From: Flavobacterium sp. | GTDB lineage: Bacteria > Bacteroidota > Bacteroidia > Flavobacteriales > Flavobacteriaceae | Length of the DNA stretch: 10,134 bases | Assembly (NCBI GenBank): GCA_019105125.1 | Contig: JAHRWO010000317.1 | Location: 1 to 10,134 of the forward strand | Direction of reading: 5' to 3' | The notes under the pieces: model-generated | Databases searched by the model: none | Told to the model about the DNA's origin: nothing | What the model saw: the letters and a program-made list of their open reading frames with translations, nothing else | Translations under genes and position numbers: made by a program | Shown: piece by piece, positions 1 to 7,230 of the stretch | Numbering within the stretch: position 1 is the stretch's first letter | Layout of the letters: each line of letters starts with the position of its first letter

Positions 1-630
1 AAGGGCGGCTTTTTGATTCGCTGATTTTAAGGCTTGGTTTGCCCAAGAATTGCAAGTGTAAAATAACGAGTAACTTCCGTTGGCTTCGTAAAAAACATCG
101 TGTTTTCCGTAAACGGCATTGGTTTCTATTTTTAGGAATTCACCTGATTTAGTTTGGAAAGACTCGTTAATAAATGCAATCAACTTGTTATAATTTTCTA
201 ACGAAATTTGAATCTTTTTGCAAGATTGGTTCTCTTTCAAATGTTTATAAAACGTCACATGCATAGCTGATGAACTTAATCCTGTAGCCGCTTTTACAGC
301 TGTACTTGCTTTTAAGTCAGCCCAAGTTGGTGTTTCTAAATAAAAACCTTTATCGCCCCAGCCTAAAGCTACATATTGATACGTGGTATCTTTTGATTTC
401 GTATGTTCAAATTTGAGTTGGGTTGACCAATCGTGATGTTCGTTTTTAATTGGTAAAACGATATCGGTATGAACTCCGTTTGTTAGAATGTAAAATGGAA
501 TTTCTCCTTGATTTTCAGCAACGTCTTCATTTACAGAAACAAATGACAACAAGGTTACGATTAACAAATAAGTCATCAATGACAACACAAAAATTGCAGT
601 GTATTTTAGAATTTTTTTGATGATTTTCAT
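1..630 (-). CDS. DUF2459 (TIGR02117-like) membrane protein, C-terminus cut off by window edge
   Basis: The frame reads 210 codons from ATG at 630 to the window edge without a stop, so the C-terminus is missing; from the usual family length (about 220-235 residues, from recall) only a short tail is lost. Residues about 9-30 form one hydrophobic helix, an inner-membrane anchor or uncleaved signal. The rest carries the signatures I associate with DUF2459/TIGR02117, the 'urease-region' conserved family: GVHTDIVLP (52-60), ALGWGDKGFY (88-97) and YTCNSW (191-196). The His54/Asp56 and Cys193 residues suggest a papain-like or NlpC/P60-like fold, but the biochemical function is unknown and the enzyme idea is inference. 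The start is fixed by a 4-base ATGA overlap with the stop of the upstream lipoprotein gene, so the two are probably translated together. No urease genes are visible here. Confidence 0.85.
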   Translation of the reverse strand, partial: MKIIKKILKYTAIFVLSLMTYLLIVTLLSFVSVNEDVAENQGEIPFYILTNGVHTDIVLPIKNEHHDWSTQLKFEHTKSKDTTYQYVALGWGDKGFYLETPTWADLKASTAVKAATGLSSSAMHVTFYKHLKENQSCKKIQISLENYNKLIAFINESFQTKSGEFLKIETNAVYGKHDVFYEANGSYSLFYTCNSWANQALKSANQKAAL

Positions 631-1295
631 TTTGCAATTTTCTTATATTTTGATTCATAACCAAAGTTTTTAACTTCAAAAAATCTTTTAAATTCAGACC
701 TTGTTGGAGAAATTACATACGTTGTTGAATCTAATTGTTTGGATTTTATTTTAGTAATAGAATCCATTTTTCTTAAATCATCATCTGAATACAAATACTT
801 AATTACCAATTCATCTTTATCTAAATAAACCAATTTAGATTGCCAATAAATAGAATCTTTTTCACTCAAAACCAACTTACCGTTGATTCGTTTTGCTTTT
901 TGTTTATCCGAAAAGACAAAAAAAGTATCAATCTGTTTTTGAGAGAATTCGATAGAATCACCTATTACTTTATCTTCTAAAAAAGTAGCTTCATCTTTGA
1001 ACTTATATTTACCATTAACTTTCACTAATTTATCAGCAATGGAATCTAAACTATTTTTATGAATTCGGAATTTAAAAAAACTTTCTTCTTTAATCATTCT
1101 TTTTGAAACATTCAAATAAATAGAATCTTCATTTACATACAATCCTAAATATTTATTTGGAATTGAATTTAACTCTGAATCATTTATAGGCTGTGGTTCT
1201 TGATAATAATATGTGTTACCAATAGGGTGTGCTGCTCGTTCTTTGCAAGAAAAAAATAAGAGCATTGAAGCTAATAAAATTAAAAAGTTTTTCAT
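627..1295 (-). CDS. Predicted lipoprotein of unknown function
   Basis: This is a 222-residue protein with a lipoprotein signal: MKNFLILLASMLLFFSC, with the lipidated cysteine at residue 17. An in-frame ATG 14 codons upstream (1337) would bury this signal behind a polar extension and lies in the terminator region of ychF, so I chose the start at 1295, which follows an A-rich leader typical of Bacteroidetes. The mature part is charged, rich in Lys, Asp and Ser, and shows repeated 'KDSIY/EDSIYL'-like strands that suggest a beta-rich fold; I recognise no named domain. It should sit in the outer or inner membrane facing the periplasm. Its stop overlaps the start of the DUF2459-family gene by 4 bases (ATGA), so both are likely one operon. 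Upstream at 1321-1329 there is a near -7 element (TAACATTTG, one base longer than consensus), too weak to call separately. Confidence 0.85.
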   Translation of the reverse strand: MKNFLILLASMLLFFSCKERAAHPIGNTYYYQEPQPINDSELNSIPNKYLGLYVNEDSIYLNVSKRMIKEESFFKFRIHKNSLDSIADKLVKVNGKYKFKDEATFLEDKVIGDSIEFSQKQIDTFFVFSDKQKAKRINGKLVLSEKDSIYWQSKLVYLDKDELVIKYLYSDDDLRKMDSITKIKSKQLDSTTYVISPTRSEFKRFFEVKNFGYESKYKKIAK

Positions 1296-1335
1296 GATAG
1301 TTTGTTTTGTTTTGCCATTGCAAATGTTATGCCAC

Positions 1336-1364
1336 AAAAAAACCGCTGAATTGCTTCAACGGTT
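1336..1364 (-). terminator. Rho-independent terminator of ychF
   Basis: Read on the minus strand, AACCGTTGAA pairs with TTCAGCGGTT (10 bp, one G-U wobble) around a GCAA tetraloop of the stable GNRA class. Seven T residues follow directly (1342 down to 1336). It lies about 40 bases past the ychF stop, separating ychF from the lipoprotein operon downstream. Confidence 0.9.
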
Positions 1365-1403
1365 TTCTATTTTTCTATATTCTGTTTTCTATGTTCTCAG
1401 GAA

Positions 1404-2498
1404 TTACACATTAAAACGGAAATGCATCACATCACCATCTTTAACAATGTATTCTTTGCCTTCTACTCTTAATTTTCCAGCTTCTTTTACTTTAGCTTCT
1501 GAACCATAATGTGAAAAATCTTCAAAAGCAATAACTTCCGCACGGATGAATCCTTTTTCGAAATCGGTATGGATTACTCCTGCAGCTTTAGGAGCTGTAT
1601 CTCCTATTTTAATAGTCCATGCACGAACTTCTTTAACTCCAGCTGTGAAATAGGTTTGTAAATTCAATAATTTGTATGCCGCACGAATCAACACTGCCGA
1701 ACCTGGCTCAGTTAATCCCATGTCTTGTAAGAACATTTGACGCTCTTCGTAGCTTTCTAATTCGGTAATATCCGCTTCTGCTCCTACTGAAAGTACGATA
1801 ACTTCTGCATTTTCGTCTTTTACAAATTCACGCACTTGGTCTACATATTTGTTCCCATTTACTGCCGAAGCTTCGTCCACATTACAAACATATAAAACTG
1901 GTTTTGTGGTGATTAATTGGAAACCTTCTAACATTTCTTCCTCATCTTGATTTTGAGGAACTACGGTACGAGCTGATTTTCCTGCTAATAAAGTTTCGCG
2001 AATTCTATCTAATAAAGCTTTTTCAGCTTGTGCTTCTTTGTTACCCGTTTTAGCAGCACGGTTGGTTTTTTCCAAACGTTTTTCTACTGTTTCTAGATCT
2101 TTTAATTGTAATTCAATATCAATCGTTTCTTTGTCGCGAATTGGATTTACATTTCCGTCAACGTGTACTATATTGTCGTTATCAAAACAACGTAAAACAT
2201 GAATAATTGCATTACATTCTCTAATGTTTCCTAAGAATTGATTTCCTAAACCTTCTCCTTTACTTGCTCCTTTTACCAAACCTGCAATATCTACGATATC
2301 TACCGTTGCCATTTGAACACGCTCAGGTTTTACCAATTCCTCTAAACGAGCAATACGCGGATCTGGAACGTTTACTACGCCTATATTTGGGTCTATGGTA
2401 CAAAATGGAAAGTTAGCACTTTGTGCTTTAGCGTTTGACAAACAATTAAATAAAGTTGATTTTCCAACATTTGGTAATCCTACAATTCCTGCTTTCAT
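1404..2498 (-). CDS. ychF: Redox-regulated ATPase/GTP-binding protein YchF (Obg family)
   Basis: The 364-residue protein is the full normal length for YchF. It opens with the P-loop GLPNVGKST (7-15), has the switch region FCTIDPNIG (32-40), the G3 motif DIAGLVKGASKGEGLGN (70-86), and NVDE (206-209) at the position of the usual NKxD. That departure is the known reason YchF prefers ATP to GTP. A coiled-coil-rich insert spans about 125-200 and a TGS domain fills about 281-363 (GVKEVRAWTI, FEKGFIRAEVI, VKDGDVMHFRFNV). It is a cytoplasmic ribosome-associated P-loop protein linked to translation and oxidative stress responses in other bacteria. It has its own consensus promoter at 2558-2588, a short structured leader, and a strong terminator at 1336-1364, so it is a single-gene transcript. 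Confidence 0.97.
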   Translation of the reverse strand: MKAGIVGLPNVGKSTLFNCLSNAKAQSANFPFCTIDPNIGVVNVPDPRIARLEELVKPERVQMATVDIVDIAGLVKGASKGEGLGNQFLGNIRECNAIIHVLRCFDNDNIVHVDGNVNPIRDKETIDIELQLKDLETVEKRLEKTNRAAKTGNKEAQAEKALLDRIRETLLAGKSARTVVPQNQDEEEMLEGFQLITTKPVLYVCNVDEASAVNGNKYVDQVREFVKDENAEVIVLSVGAEADITELESYEERQMFLQDMGLTEPGSAVLIRAAYKLLNLQTYFTAGVKEVRAWTIKIGDTAPKAAGVIHTDFEKGFIRAEVIAFEDFSHYGSEAKVKEAGKLRVEGKEYIVKDGDVMHFRFNV

Positions 2499-2524
2499 AA
2501 GCCCTAAATCCCAAAAGGGGACTT
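2499..2524 (-). repeat. Hairpin-forming leader element directly before ychF
   Basis: On the minus strand the bases just before the ychF ATG read AAGTCCC, CTTTTGGGATTTA, GGGCTT. Two exclusive pairings are possible: an outer stem (AAG-CCC with GGGCTT) or an inner one (CCC-TTTT-GGG). GC-rich runs like this stand out in such an AT-rich intergenic region. I recall very similar 'AAGTCCCC...GGGGATTTAGGGGCTT' stretches in other Flavobacterium genomes, which would make it a dispersed repeat, but only this copy is present here. If transcribed from the promoter upstream it forms the end of the 5' leader and touches the start codon. Confidence 0.5.
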
Positions 2525-2557
2525 TAAATTACTAGTTAATATTATTTTAAAAGTGCG

Positions 2558-2588
2558 CAAATATACTTTAATCCAAATTAGTATCAAA
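2558..2588 (-). promoter_or_regulatory. Bacteroidetes-type promoter of ychF
   Basis: On the minus strand TTTG (2588-2585) is followed after exactly 19 bases by TATATTTG (2565-2558). This matches the Bacteroidetes primary sigma-factor consensus TTTG-N17-23-TAnnTTTG at every defined base. Transcription should start near 2550, giving a leader of about 50 bases that includes the hairpin element. Confidence 0.8.
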
Positions 2589-2624
2589 GTATTAAATAAT
2601 TTGAATAAAATTACGATTGGTCAA

Positions 2625-3824
2625 CTATTCGTTTGGGTTTTCTTCTTCATTAAGAATTTCAGTATTAGGCTTACCCAGTTGTTCAATGATATTTTTTTCT
2701 TCATCTGTTGAAACGAAACCCGATGCTACATCCCAATAATTGGTAAAAAATGAAGTTTGTTTGTTAATAAGCGATTTTCCCTTGAAAATATTTTTGTCGG
2801 CGTATTCAAATGTTTTTTTATTGAAATCTGTAACCACCATGTGATTTTTGACTTCAATTTTACGCGCTTTATTTTTATAGCGCTTTTCAAATCCAATAAC
2901 CTCTTTTGAATTGGCTAAATAGTAATAATTACCTTCTAATCGAAAAGTATTTTTAAACTCTAGTTTATACACTTTTCTAGTAGCCAATAAACTTTCTTTA
3001 TACTCTTGAAGTCGGTCTTGCTTAACAAACGAACTCACTTCAAGAATTATTTTTTTATCACTATCATAAACCACAGTAAAATCAGATAAAATTCCTTTTG
3101 AATCAGACAGTGGGGAAATTTTGATTACCAAATATTCTTCACTAGCGGGATATGTTCTGATTGAAAAATCATATAGTTTTTTTGCTTTTGTATCAAGCAC
3201 CTCATCCAAATATTTGAATTGGTAATAATTTTCGATGATGTTATTCAAATCGTATCCTAATATGTTAGCATCAAAATCAGCATCAAAAAAACCAATTGCT
3301 CTATTTTGTTCAACCAAGATATCCGTTTTAATATTTTTACTATTCCCTAAAATCTGAAAATTAATCAATCCGTCGTTAAAGAAAATTATCTGGTTATCTC
3401 GTTTGTAGAATTCATGTAAATACACCTTTAAACTTACAGGAATAGTAATTTTCGATTTAGAATTTTCAATTAATTTTTTCAAGATCTCTTGTGGATGATC
3501 CTTAGTGATGATAAACTCTTCCAATTGTTTAGTTATAGGCTCTAAATACACCACATTTTCCTTTTTGTCTAAGGTAGAAAATTTAACTATTGTTTTTTTG
3601 TAAGTGGAATGAATCAACTCTAAATCGGAAGATCGGGTTAAGTTAATTATCGCTTTTCCATCTTTATTTGTTAAAAAACCTTGCCGTGTTCTGAGAGCTG
3701 TGATAGTAACTTCATCTACAGGTAAATCAGTATCTAAATCTTTCACAATCACTATAAATTCAAGGTTTTGCGAAAAGGCAAAAGAAGTAAAAAAGAACAA
3801 TAAAAAAGTAAGTTTTTTTATCAT
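2625..3824 (-). CDS. Exported protein with carboxypeptidase-regulatory-like N-terminal domain
   Basis: The 399-residue protein begins with a clear signal peptide (MIKKLTFLLFFFTSFAFSQ). A longer reading from 3845 adds seven polar residues before this signal and was not used. Residues about 21-95 look like the CarboxypepD_reg-like beta-sandwich common in Bacteroidetes surface proteins (VKDLDTDLPVDEVTI, then GFLTNKDGKAII and a strand ending VVYLEP). The remaining 300 residues resemble the part that follows this domain in flavobacterial proteins of unknown function: a short helix (PQEILKKLIENSK) and a beta-rich stretch with many aromatic residues. There is no TonB-dependent plug or barrel. It is probably periplasmic or outer-membrane associated. 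The ferredoxin terminator upstream and a -7 element at 3843-3850 suggest its own transcript; I see no terminator after its stop. Confidence 0.85.
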   Translation of the reverse strand: MIKKLTFLLFFFTSFAFSQNLEFIVIVKDLDTDLPVDEVTITALRTRQGFLTNKDGKAIINLTRSSDLELIHSTYKKTIVKFSTLDKKENVVYLEPITKQLEEFIITKDHPQEILKKLIENSKSKITIPVSLKVYLHEFYKRDNQIIFFNDGLINFQILGNSKNIKTDILVEQNRAIGFFDADFDANILGYDLNNIIENYYQFKYLDEVLDTKAKKLYDFSIRTYPASEEYLVIKISPLSDSKGILSDFTVVYDSDKKIILEVSSFVKQDRLQEYKESLLATRKVYKLEFKNTFRLEGNYYYLANSKEVIGFEKRYKNKARKIEVKNHMVVTDFNKKTFEYADKNIFKGKSLINKQTSFFTNYWDVASGFVSTDEEKNIIEQLGKPNTEILNEEENPNE

Positions 3825-3842
3825 AAAACACCGATTATCAAT

Positions 3843-3850
3843 CAAATATA
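3843..3850 (-). promoter_or_regulatory. Probable -7 promoter element of the exported-protein gene
   Basis: The minus strand reads TATATTTG, a full match to the Bacteroidetes -7 element TAnnTTTG. It lies 18 bases before the chosen start codon at 3824. The expected -33 TTTG at 19 bases upstream is only ATGG (3873-3870), so this half is weak, and the very short leader is a further caution. Confidence 0.45.
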
Positions 3851-3908
3851 ATAAAATTTAATTAATAATCCATTTTAAAAAAAGAAAGTATCTGAAAAAC
3901 TATCAAAC

Positions 3909-3941
3909 AAAAAAGAGAACCCTCCAAAGGAGAATTCTCTT
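3909..3941 (-). terminator. Rho-independent terminator of the ferredoxin gene
   Basis: On the minus strand AAGAGAATTCTCC pairs with GGAGGGTTCTCTT around a TTT loop, then a run of T follows. The two central U-G wobbles become C-A mismatches on the plus strand, so the hairpin is stable mainly in minus-strand RNA, agreeing with its place about 20 bases after the ferredoxin stop. Confidence 0.85.
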
Positions 3942-3961
3942 GTAAAATTTATAAGAAAATT

Positions 3962-4312
3962 TTATTCGTTATGTAAAAACGATTGTCTGTTCAATAAAGT
4001 TTCCTCACTTTCTACATGATTGTCATCGGGAACACAACAATCAACAGGACAAACCGCAGCACATTGAGGTTCTTCATGGAAACCCTTACATTCGGTACAT
4101 TTTCCTGGAACAATATAATATATATCGTCAGAAATTGGTCGTTGTGCTGCATCAGCATCTACTTCAGTTCCGTCTGGTAAAATTACCTTACCACTTAATT
4201 TTGTACCATCTTTCCATCTCCAATCATCAGCACCTTCATAAATTGCTGTATTTGGACATTCTGGCTCACAAGCCCCACAATTAATACATTCGTCTGTTAT
4301 TATAATTGCCAT
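3962..4312 (-). CDS. 2[4Fe-4S] ferredoxin with inter-cluster insertion
   Basis: This 116-residue protein is a soluble cytoplasmic electron carrier. The first cluster motif is Cys9-x2-Cys12-x2-Cys15-x3-Cys19-Pro. The second is Cys72-x2-Cys75-x8-Cys84-x3-Cys88-Pro, with the long eight-residue loop typical of the Allochromatium-type ferredoxins that hold a very low-potential cluster. Between the motifs lies an extra segment of about 40 residues ([23 protein letters not shown]) absent from classical 55-80 residue ferredoxins; I recall this as usual for Bacteroidetes. Two more cysteines (92, 93) follow the second motif. The tail is acidic. It is transcribed alone from a consensus promoter at 4385-4416, divergent from the acyl-CoA reductase gene, which is a plausible but unproven redox partner. 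Confidence 0.93.
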   Translation of the reverse strand: MAIIITDECINCGACEPECPNTAIYEGADDWRWKDGTKLSGKVILPDGTEVDADAAQRPISDDIYYIVPGKCTECKGFHEEPQCAAVCPVDCCVPDDNHVESEETLLNRQSFLHNE

Positions 4313-4371
4313 GATTACTTTTGTATTTAGAAATTAGAATTCAGAAAAACGTGATATTCTAATATTATGAT

Positions 4372-4379
4372 TAATTTTG
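4372..4379 (+). promoter_or_regulatory. Candidate -7 element for the acyl-CoA reductase gene
   Basis: TAATTTTG fully matches TAnnTTTG and would place a start near 4386, leaving a leader of about 37 bases before the ATG at 4423. No TTTG is present 17-23 bases upstream, so the -33 half is missing and the call is tentative. It faces the ferredoxin -7 element with only five bases (CGCTA) between them. Confidence 0.4.
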
Positions 4380-4384
4380 CGCTA

Positions 4385-4416
4385 CAAAAATACAATGTAA
4401 ACCAAACATAAACAAA
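4385..4416 (-). promoter_or_regulatory. Bacteroidetes-type promoter of the ferredoxin gene
   Basis: On the minus strand TTTG (4416-4413) is followed after 20 bases by TATTTTTG (4392-4385), matching TTTG-N17-23-TAnnTTTG at every defined base. Transcription would start near 4378, giving a leader of about 65 bases before the ferredoxin ATG at 4312. Confidence 0.7.
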
Positions 4417-4422
4417 TTACAA

Positions 4423-5481
4423 ATGTTACAAAGTGAAATAAAATCGAGTTTTGTTGAATTAGGGAATTTCTTACGTCAATTTTCTAAAGAAGGAAACATT
4501 AAATCGGCATCGGTTTTACACAACGATTTGTACTTTGACAACTTTGCTGACTTGATTGAACTTTCGCAATCGCATAATGGTTGGTTTACTCCAGAACAAG
4601 TTTTACATAGCATTCAATCTTGGGCGAAAGCATTAACGGAAGAGAACCTAAATCATTGGCTTTCGAACTACGATTTCTCTAAAACTGAACCTAAAAAAGT
4701 AGGATTAATTTTAGCAGGAAATATTCCGTTAGTGGGTTTTCATGATTTTCTTTCAGTATTGATTTCGGGGCATGATGTATTAGTAAAAACCTCATCAAAC
4801 GACCAGCATTTATTAAAATTTTTAGCAAAATATTTGATTGCTATCGAACCAAAACTTAACTCAAAAATAACGTTTGTTGAAGGCAAATTAGAAGGTTTTG
4901 ATGCCGTAATCGCTACAGGAAGTAACAACACAGCACGATATTTCGAATATTATTTCAAAGACAAACCGAGTATCATTCGTAAGAATAGAAATTCGGTTGC
5001 TGTTTTAGATGGAAATGAAACTTTTGAAGATTTGGTCAACTTAGGCGAAGATATTTTTCGTTATTTTGGATTAGGCTGTCGCAATGTTTCTAAACTTTTT
5101 GTTCCGAAAGGGTATAATTTTGAAGCCTTCTTTAAAGCCATGTATGAATATCGTGATGTGATTCACTATGAGAAATACGCGAACAATTACGATTACAACA
5201 AAGCGGTTTTCTTAATGAGTAATTTCCAAATTTTAGACAATGAATTCATGACTATCAAAGAGGATTCAAGTTACTCATCTCCTATTTCATCAGTATTTTA
5301 TGAATTCTATGAGAATTTAGAAGATGTTAAGACTCGTCTACAAAATGACGCAGATCAAATTCAATGTATCGTATCAAATGATTTGATTCCAAATTCGGTA
5401 GCTTTTGGTCAAACCCAACAACCAAAACTTTGGGATTATGCGGATAATGTGGATACGTTGGCATTTTTAATTAGTTTGTAA
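4423..5481 (+). CDS. LuxC-like acyl-CoA reductase
   Basis: The 352-residue protein resembles the LuxC family (PF05893), NADPH-dependent reductases that take an acyl group from acyl-CoA onto a cysteine and release the aldehyde. Recognisable parts are the nucleotide-binding segment LILAGNIPLVGFHDFL (95-110), the strand-turn VIATGSNNTARYF (162-174), the RKNRNSVAVLDG block (186-197), and GLGCRNVSK (216-224), in which Cys219 fits the catalytic cysteine. Classical LuxC is about 480 residues; this is the shorter form I recall from Bacteroidetes. No luciferase (luxAB) or fatty acid transferase/ligase (luxD/E) is nearby, so bioluminescence is not implied. Neighbours are a divergent ferredoxin and, downstream, a membrane protein overlapping its stop by one base, then serC and serA. 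The true substrate is unknown. Confidence 0.85.
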   Translation: MLQSEIKSSFVELGNFLRQFSKEGNIKSASVLHNDLYFDNFADLIELSQSHNGWFTPEQVLHSIQSWAKALTEENLNHWLSNYDFSKTEPKKVGLILAGNIPLVGFHDFLSVLISGHDVLVKTSSNDQHLLKFLAKYLIAIEPKLNSKITFVEGKLEGFDAVIATGSNNTARYFEYYFKDKPSIIRKNRNSVAVLDGNETFEDLVNLGEDIFRYFGLGCRNVSKLFVPKGYNFEAFFKAMYEYRDVIHYEKYANNYDYNKAVFLMSNFQILDNEFMTIKEDSSYSSPISSVFYEFYENLEDVKTRLQNDADQIQCIVSNDLIPNSVAFGQTQQPKLWDYADNVDTLAFLISL

Positions 5482-5963
5482 TGAAATTTGTTGTAAAAAC
5501 AGCATCTAGATCAATTGAAAATTTTTGGTTTATTGTGTTCTTTATACTTTACGGGATTTCTGTATTCACATTAAATAACTTTGTAAAAGTAGATAATCTT
5601 GGATTATTCGTCTTTTTTGTTTTATTCCTTATCCTATTTCTGCCAATATTTTCCTTTTTAAATAAAAAAACGGGAGAAGGAATTATGGAATGGACACTAT
5701 CTGAAAGCGGTTTAAATATGAAATGGATTAAAACCGATATTATAACTGATAATGAAGCCGTGAACTTAGAGTGGAAAGAAATAGATCGAATACAATCAAC
5801 CGCAATAACAAGTATTGGATATGGTAAAGAACTTGGTGAAAATTTAATTATTACTACAATTTATAGCAGAGAAATAAAAATTAGACACCTTGAAAAAACC
5901 AAAGATGATTTTTTTGCTTTCAAAAACAATCTTTACTCATTTAATAAAAAAAACAGCAAATAA
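5481..5963 (+). CDS. Small membrane protein with cytoplasmic PH-like tail, function unknown
   Basis: The 160-residue protein starts inside the stop codon of the acyl-CoA reductase gene (TAATG, one shared base), so translation is probably coupled. Two hydrophobic helices (about 14-32 and 40-61) are joined by a very short loop, forming a hairpin in the membrane. The following 100 residues are polar and look like alternating strands ending in a helix (TKDDFFAFKNNLYSF). That two-helix plus beta-domain plan recalls bacterial PH-like or YcxB-like proteins, but I cannot recognise the family and this is only a resemblance. It is more AT-rich at its 3' end than its neighbours, and 140 bases without a clear terminator separate it from serC, so serC may be partly co-transcribed. 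Confidence 0.8.
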   Translation: MKFVVKTASRSIENFWFIVFFILYGISVFTLNNFVKVDNLGLFVFFVLFLILFLPIFSFLNKKTGEGIMEWTLSESGLNMKWIKTDIITDNEAVNLEWKEIDRIQSTAITSIGYGKELGENLIITTIYSREIKIRHLEKTKDDFFAFKNNLYSFNKKNSK

Positions 5964-6103
5964 TTACTAAATTATAATTTTTATAAAAGAATTTTAACTA
6001 AATCGTTTTTGTTAATAACATCTCATAATTATTGTAGCATTTAAGCTTATTTTTTATTTAAGAATTCCGAAATTTGACCCTTAAATAAATAACTACAACT
6101 ACA

Positions 6104-7174
6104 ATGAAAAAACACAACTACAGTGCAGGTCCATGCATACTTCCGCAAGAAGTATTCGAAAAATCGGCACAAGCTATTTTAGATTTCAACAACTCAGGAT
6201 TATCTATTTTAGAAATTTCTCACCGCAGTAAAGATTTCGTAGCCGTAATGGATGAAGCTAGAGCTTTAGTTTTAGAGCTTTTAAACTTAGAAGGAAAAGG
6301 ATACGAAGTATTATTTTTAGGCGGTGGTGCAAGCATGCAATTTTTAATGGTGCCTTACAACTTAATGAAAGTTGACGGAAAAGCAGCTTATTTAGATACG
6401 GGAACTTGGGCAAGTGGCGCTATTAAAGAAGCAAAACTTTTTGGAGAAACTGTTGTAGTCGCTTCTTCAAAATCTGAAAATTACAATCATATTCCAAAAG
6501 GTTATACTATTCCAACTGATGCAGATTATTTCCACTGTACTAGTAACAATACGATTTTTGGAACTCAAATAAAATCATTTCCTGAAGTGAATGTTCCTTT
6601 GGTGTGTGATATGAGTTCGGATATTTTTTCACGTGTTTTAGATTTTTCAAAATTTGATTTAATCTATGCAGGAGCACAAAAAAATATGGGACCAGCTGGT
6701 GCAACATTAGTAGTGGTAAAAACTGAAATCTTAGGGAAAACTGGAAGAACGATTCCAAGCATGTTAGATTACCAACAACATGTTTCTAAAGAAAGTATGT
6801 ATAATACGCCACCTGTATTCCCAGTTTATGCGTCACTTTTAACGCTACAATGGTTGAAAAAATTAGGTGGAATTGCTGCTATTGAAAAAATCAATGATGC
6901 AAAAGCAAACTTACTTTACACTGAAATCGACAGAAATCCTTTATTCAAAGGAACCGCTGCTAAAGAAGATAGAAGTAATATGAACGTGACATTCTTGTTA
7001 GAAAACGAAGCACATCAAGAAAAATTTGATGCTATGTGGAAAGCGGCTGGAATTTCTGGTTTAGCGGGACACCGTTCTGTTGGTGGTTATCGTGCTTCAA
7101 TGTACAATGCTTTACCAATTGAAAGCGTTCAAGTTTTAGTGGATGTAATGCAAGAATTAGAGAAAAATATTTAA
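6104..7174 (+). CDS. serC: Phosphoserine aminotransferase
   Basis: SerC is a cytoplasmic PLP enzyme that converts 3-phosphohydroxypyruvate and glutamate to phosphoserine and 2-oxoglutarate; it also acts on the phosphohydroxythreonine precursor in vitamin B6 synthesis. The 356-residue length is normal. Visible motifs are YSAGPCILP (6-14), SHRSK (39-43), the phosphate-binding GGGASMQF (73-80), Trp102 that stacks on the cofactor, CDMSSD (168-173), the Schiff-base lysine Lys193 in [12 protein letters not shown] (188-199), and the substrate-binding [15 protein letters not shown] (322-336). The start gives the exact family N-terminus. It precedes serA by 56 bases, the preceding step of the same pathway, so the pair is an operon. 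The 140-base upstream gap holds only a 7/8 match to a -7 element (GAAATTTG, 6069-6076) without a -33 partner. Confidence 0.97.
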   Translation: MKKHNYSAGPCILPQEVFEKSAQAILDFNNSGLSILEISHRSKDFVAVMDEARALVLELLNLEGKGYEVLFLGGGASMQFLMVPYNLMKVDGKAAYLDTGTWASGAIKEAKLFGETVVVASSKSENYNHIPKGYTIPTDADYFHCTSNNTIFGTQIKSFPEVNVPLVCDMSSDIFSRVLDFSKFDLIYAGAQKNMGPAGATLVVVKTEILGKTGRTIPSMLDYQQHVSKESMYNTPPVFPVYASLLTLQWLKKLGGIAAIEKINDAKANLLYTEIDRNPLFKGTAAKEDRSNMNVTFLLENEAHQEKFDAMWKAAGISGLAGHRSVGGYRASMYNALPIESVQVLVDVMQELEKNI

Positions 7175-7183
7175 TAAAAATAC

Positions 7184-7211
7184 AGTTTAGATTTTTCTTA
7201 ACTTCTAAACT
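7184..7211 (+). repeat. Inverted repeat in the serC-serA gap
   Basis: AGTTTAGA (7184-7191) and TCTAAACT (7204-7211) are perfect 8-bp arms around a 12-base loop. No T run follows, so it is not a terminator; it could be an intercistronic mRNA hairpin. It is followed by three TAAAC units before the serA start. Confidence 0.45.
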
Positions 7212-7230
7212 ATAAACTCATAAACATAAA

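Noticed and set aside
1296..1337. Fourteen-codon N-terminal extension of the lipoprotein from an upstream ATG.
   Set aside because: It would put polar residues before a perfect lipoprotein signal, and it begins at the end of the ychF terminator.
1213..1509. Open frame of 98 codons on the plus strand.
   Set aside because: It crosses the ychF terminator and lies antisense to the lipoprotein and to the ychF end, with no family resemblance; it is a shadow frame.
3825..3845. Seven-codon N-terminal extension of the exported protein.
   Set aside because: The signal peptide starts properly at the internal ATG (3824), and the extension spoils it.
4423..5481. Bioluminescence locus, because of the LuxC-like gene.
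   Set aside because: No luxA, luxB, luxD or luxE is present in the window, and the reductase is the short form found next to serine genes.
6006..6076. Promoter for serC using TTTG at 6008-6011, TAATTATTG at 6026-6034 or GAAATTTG at 6069-6076.
   Set aside because: No combination gives a TTTG and a full TAnnTTTG at 17-23 base spacing, so none was called.
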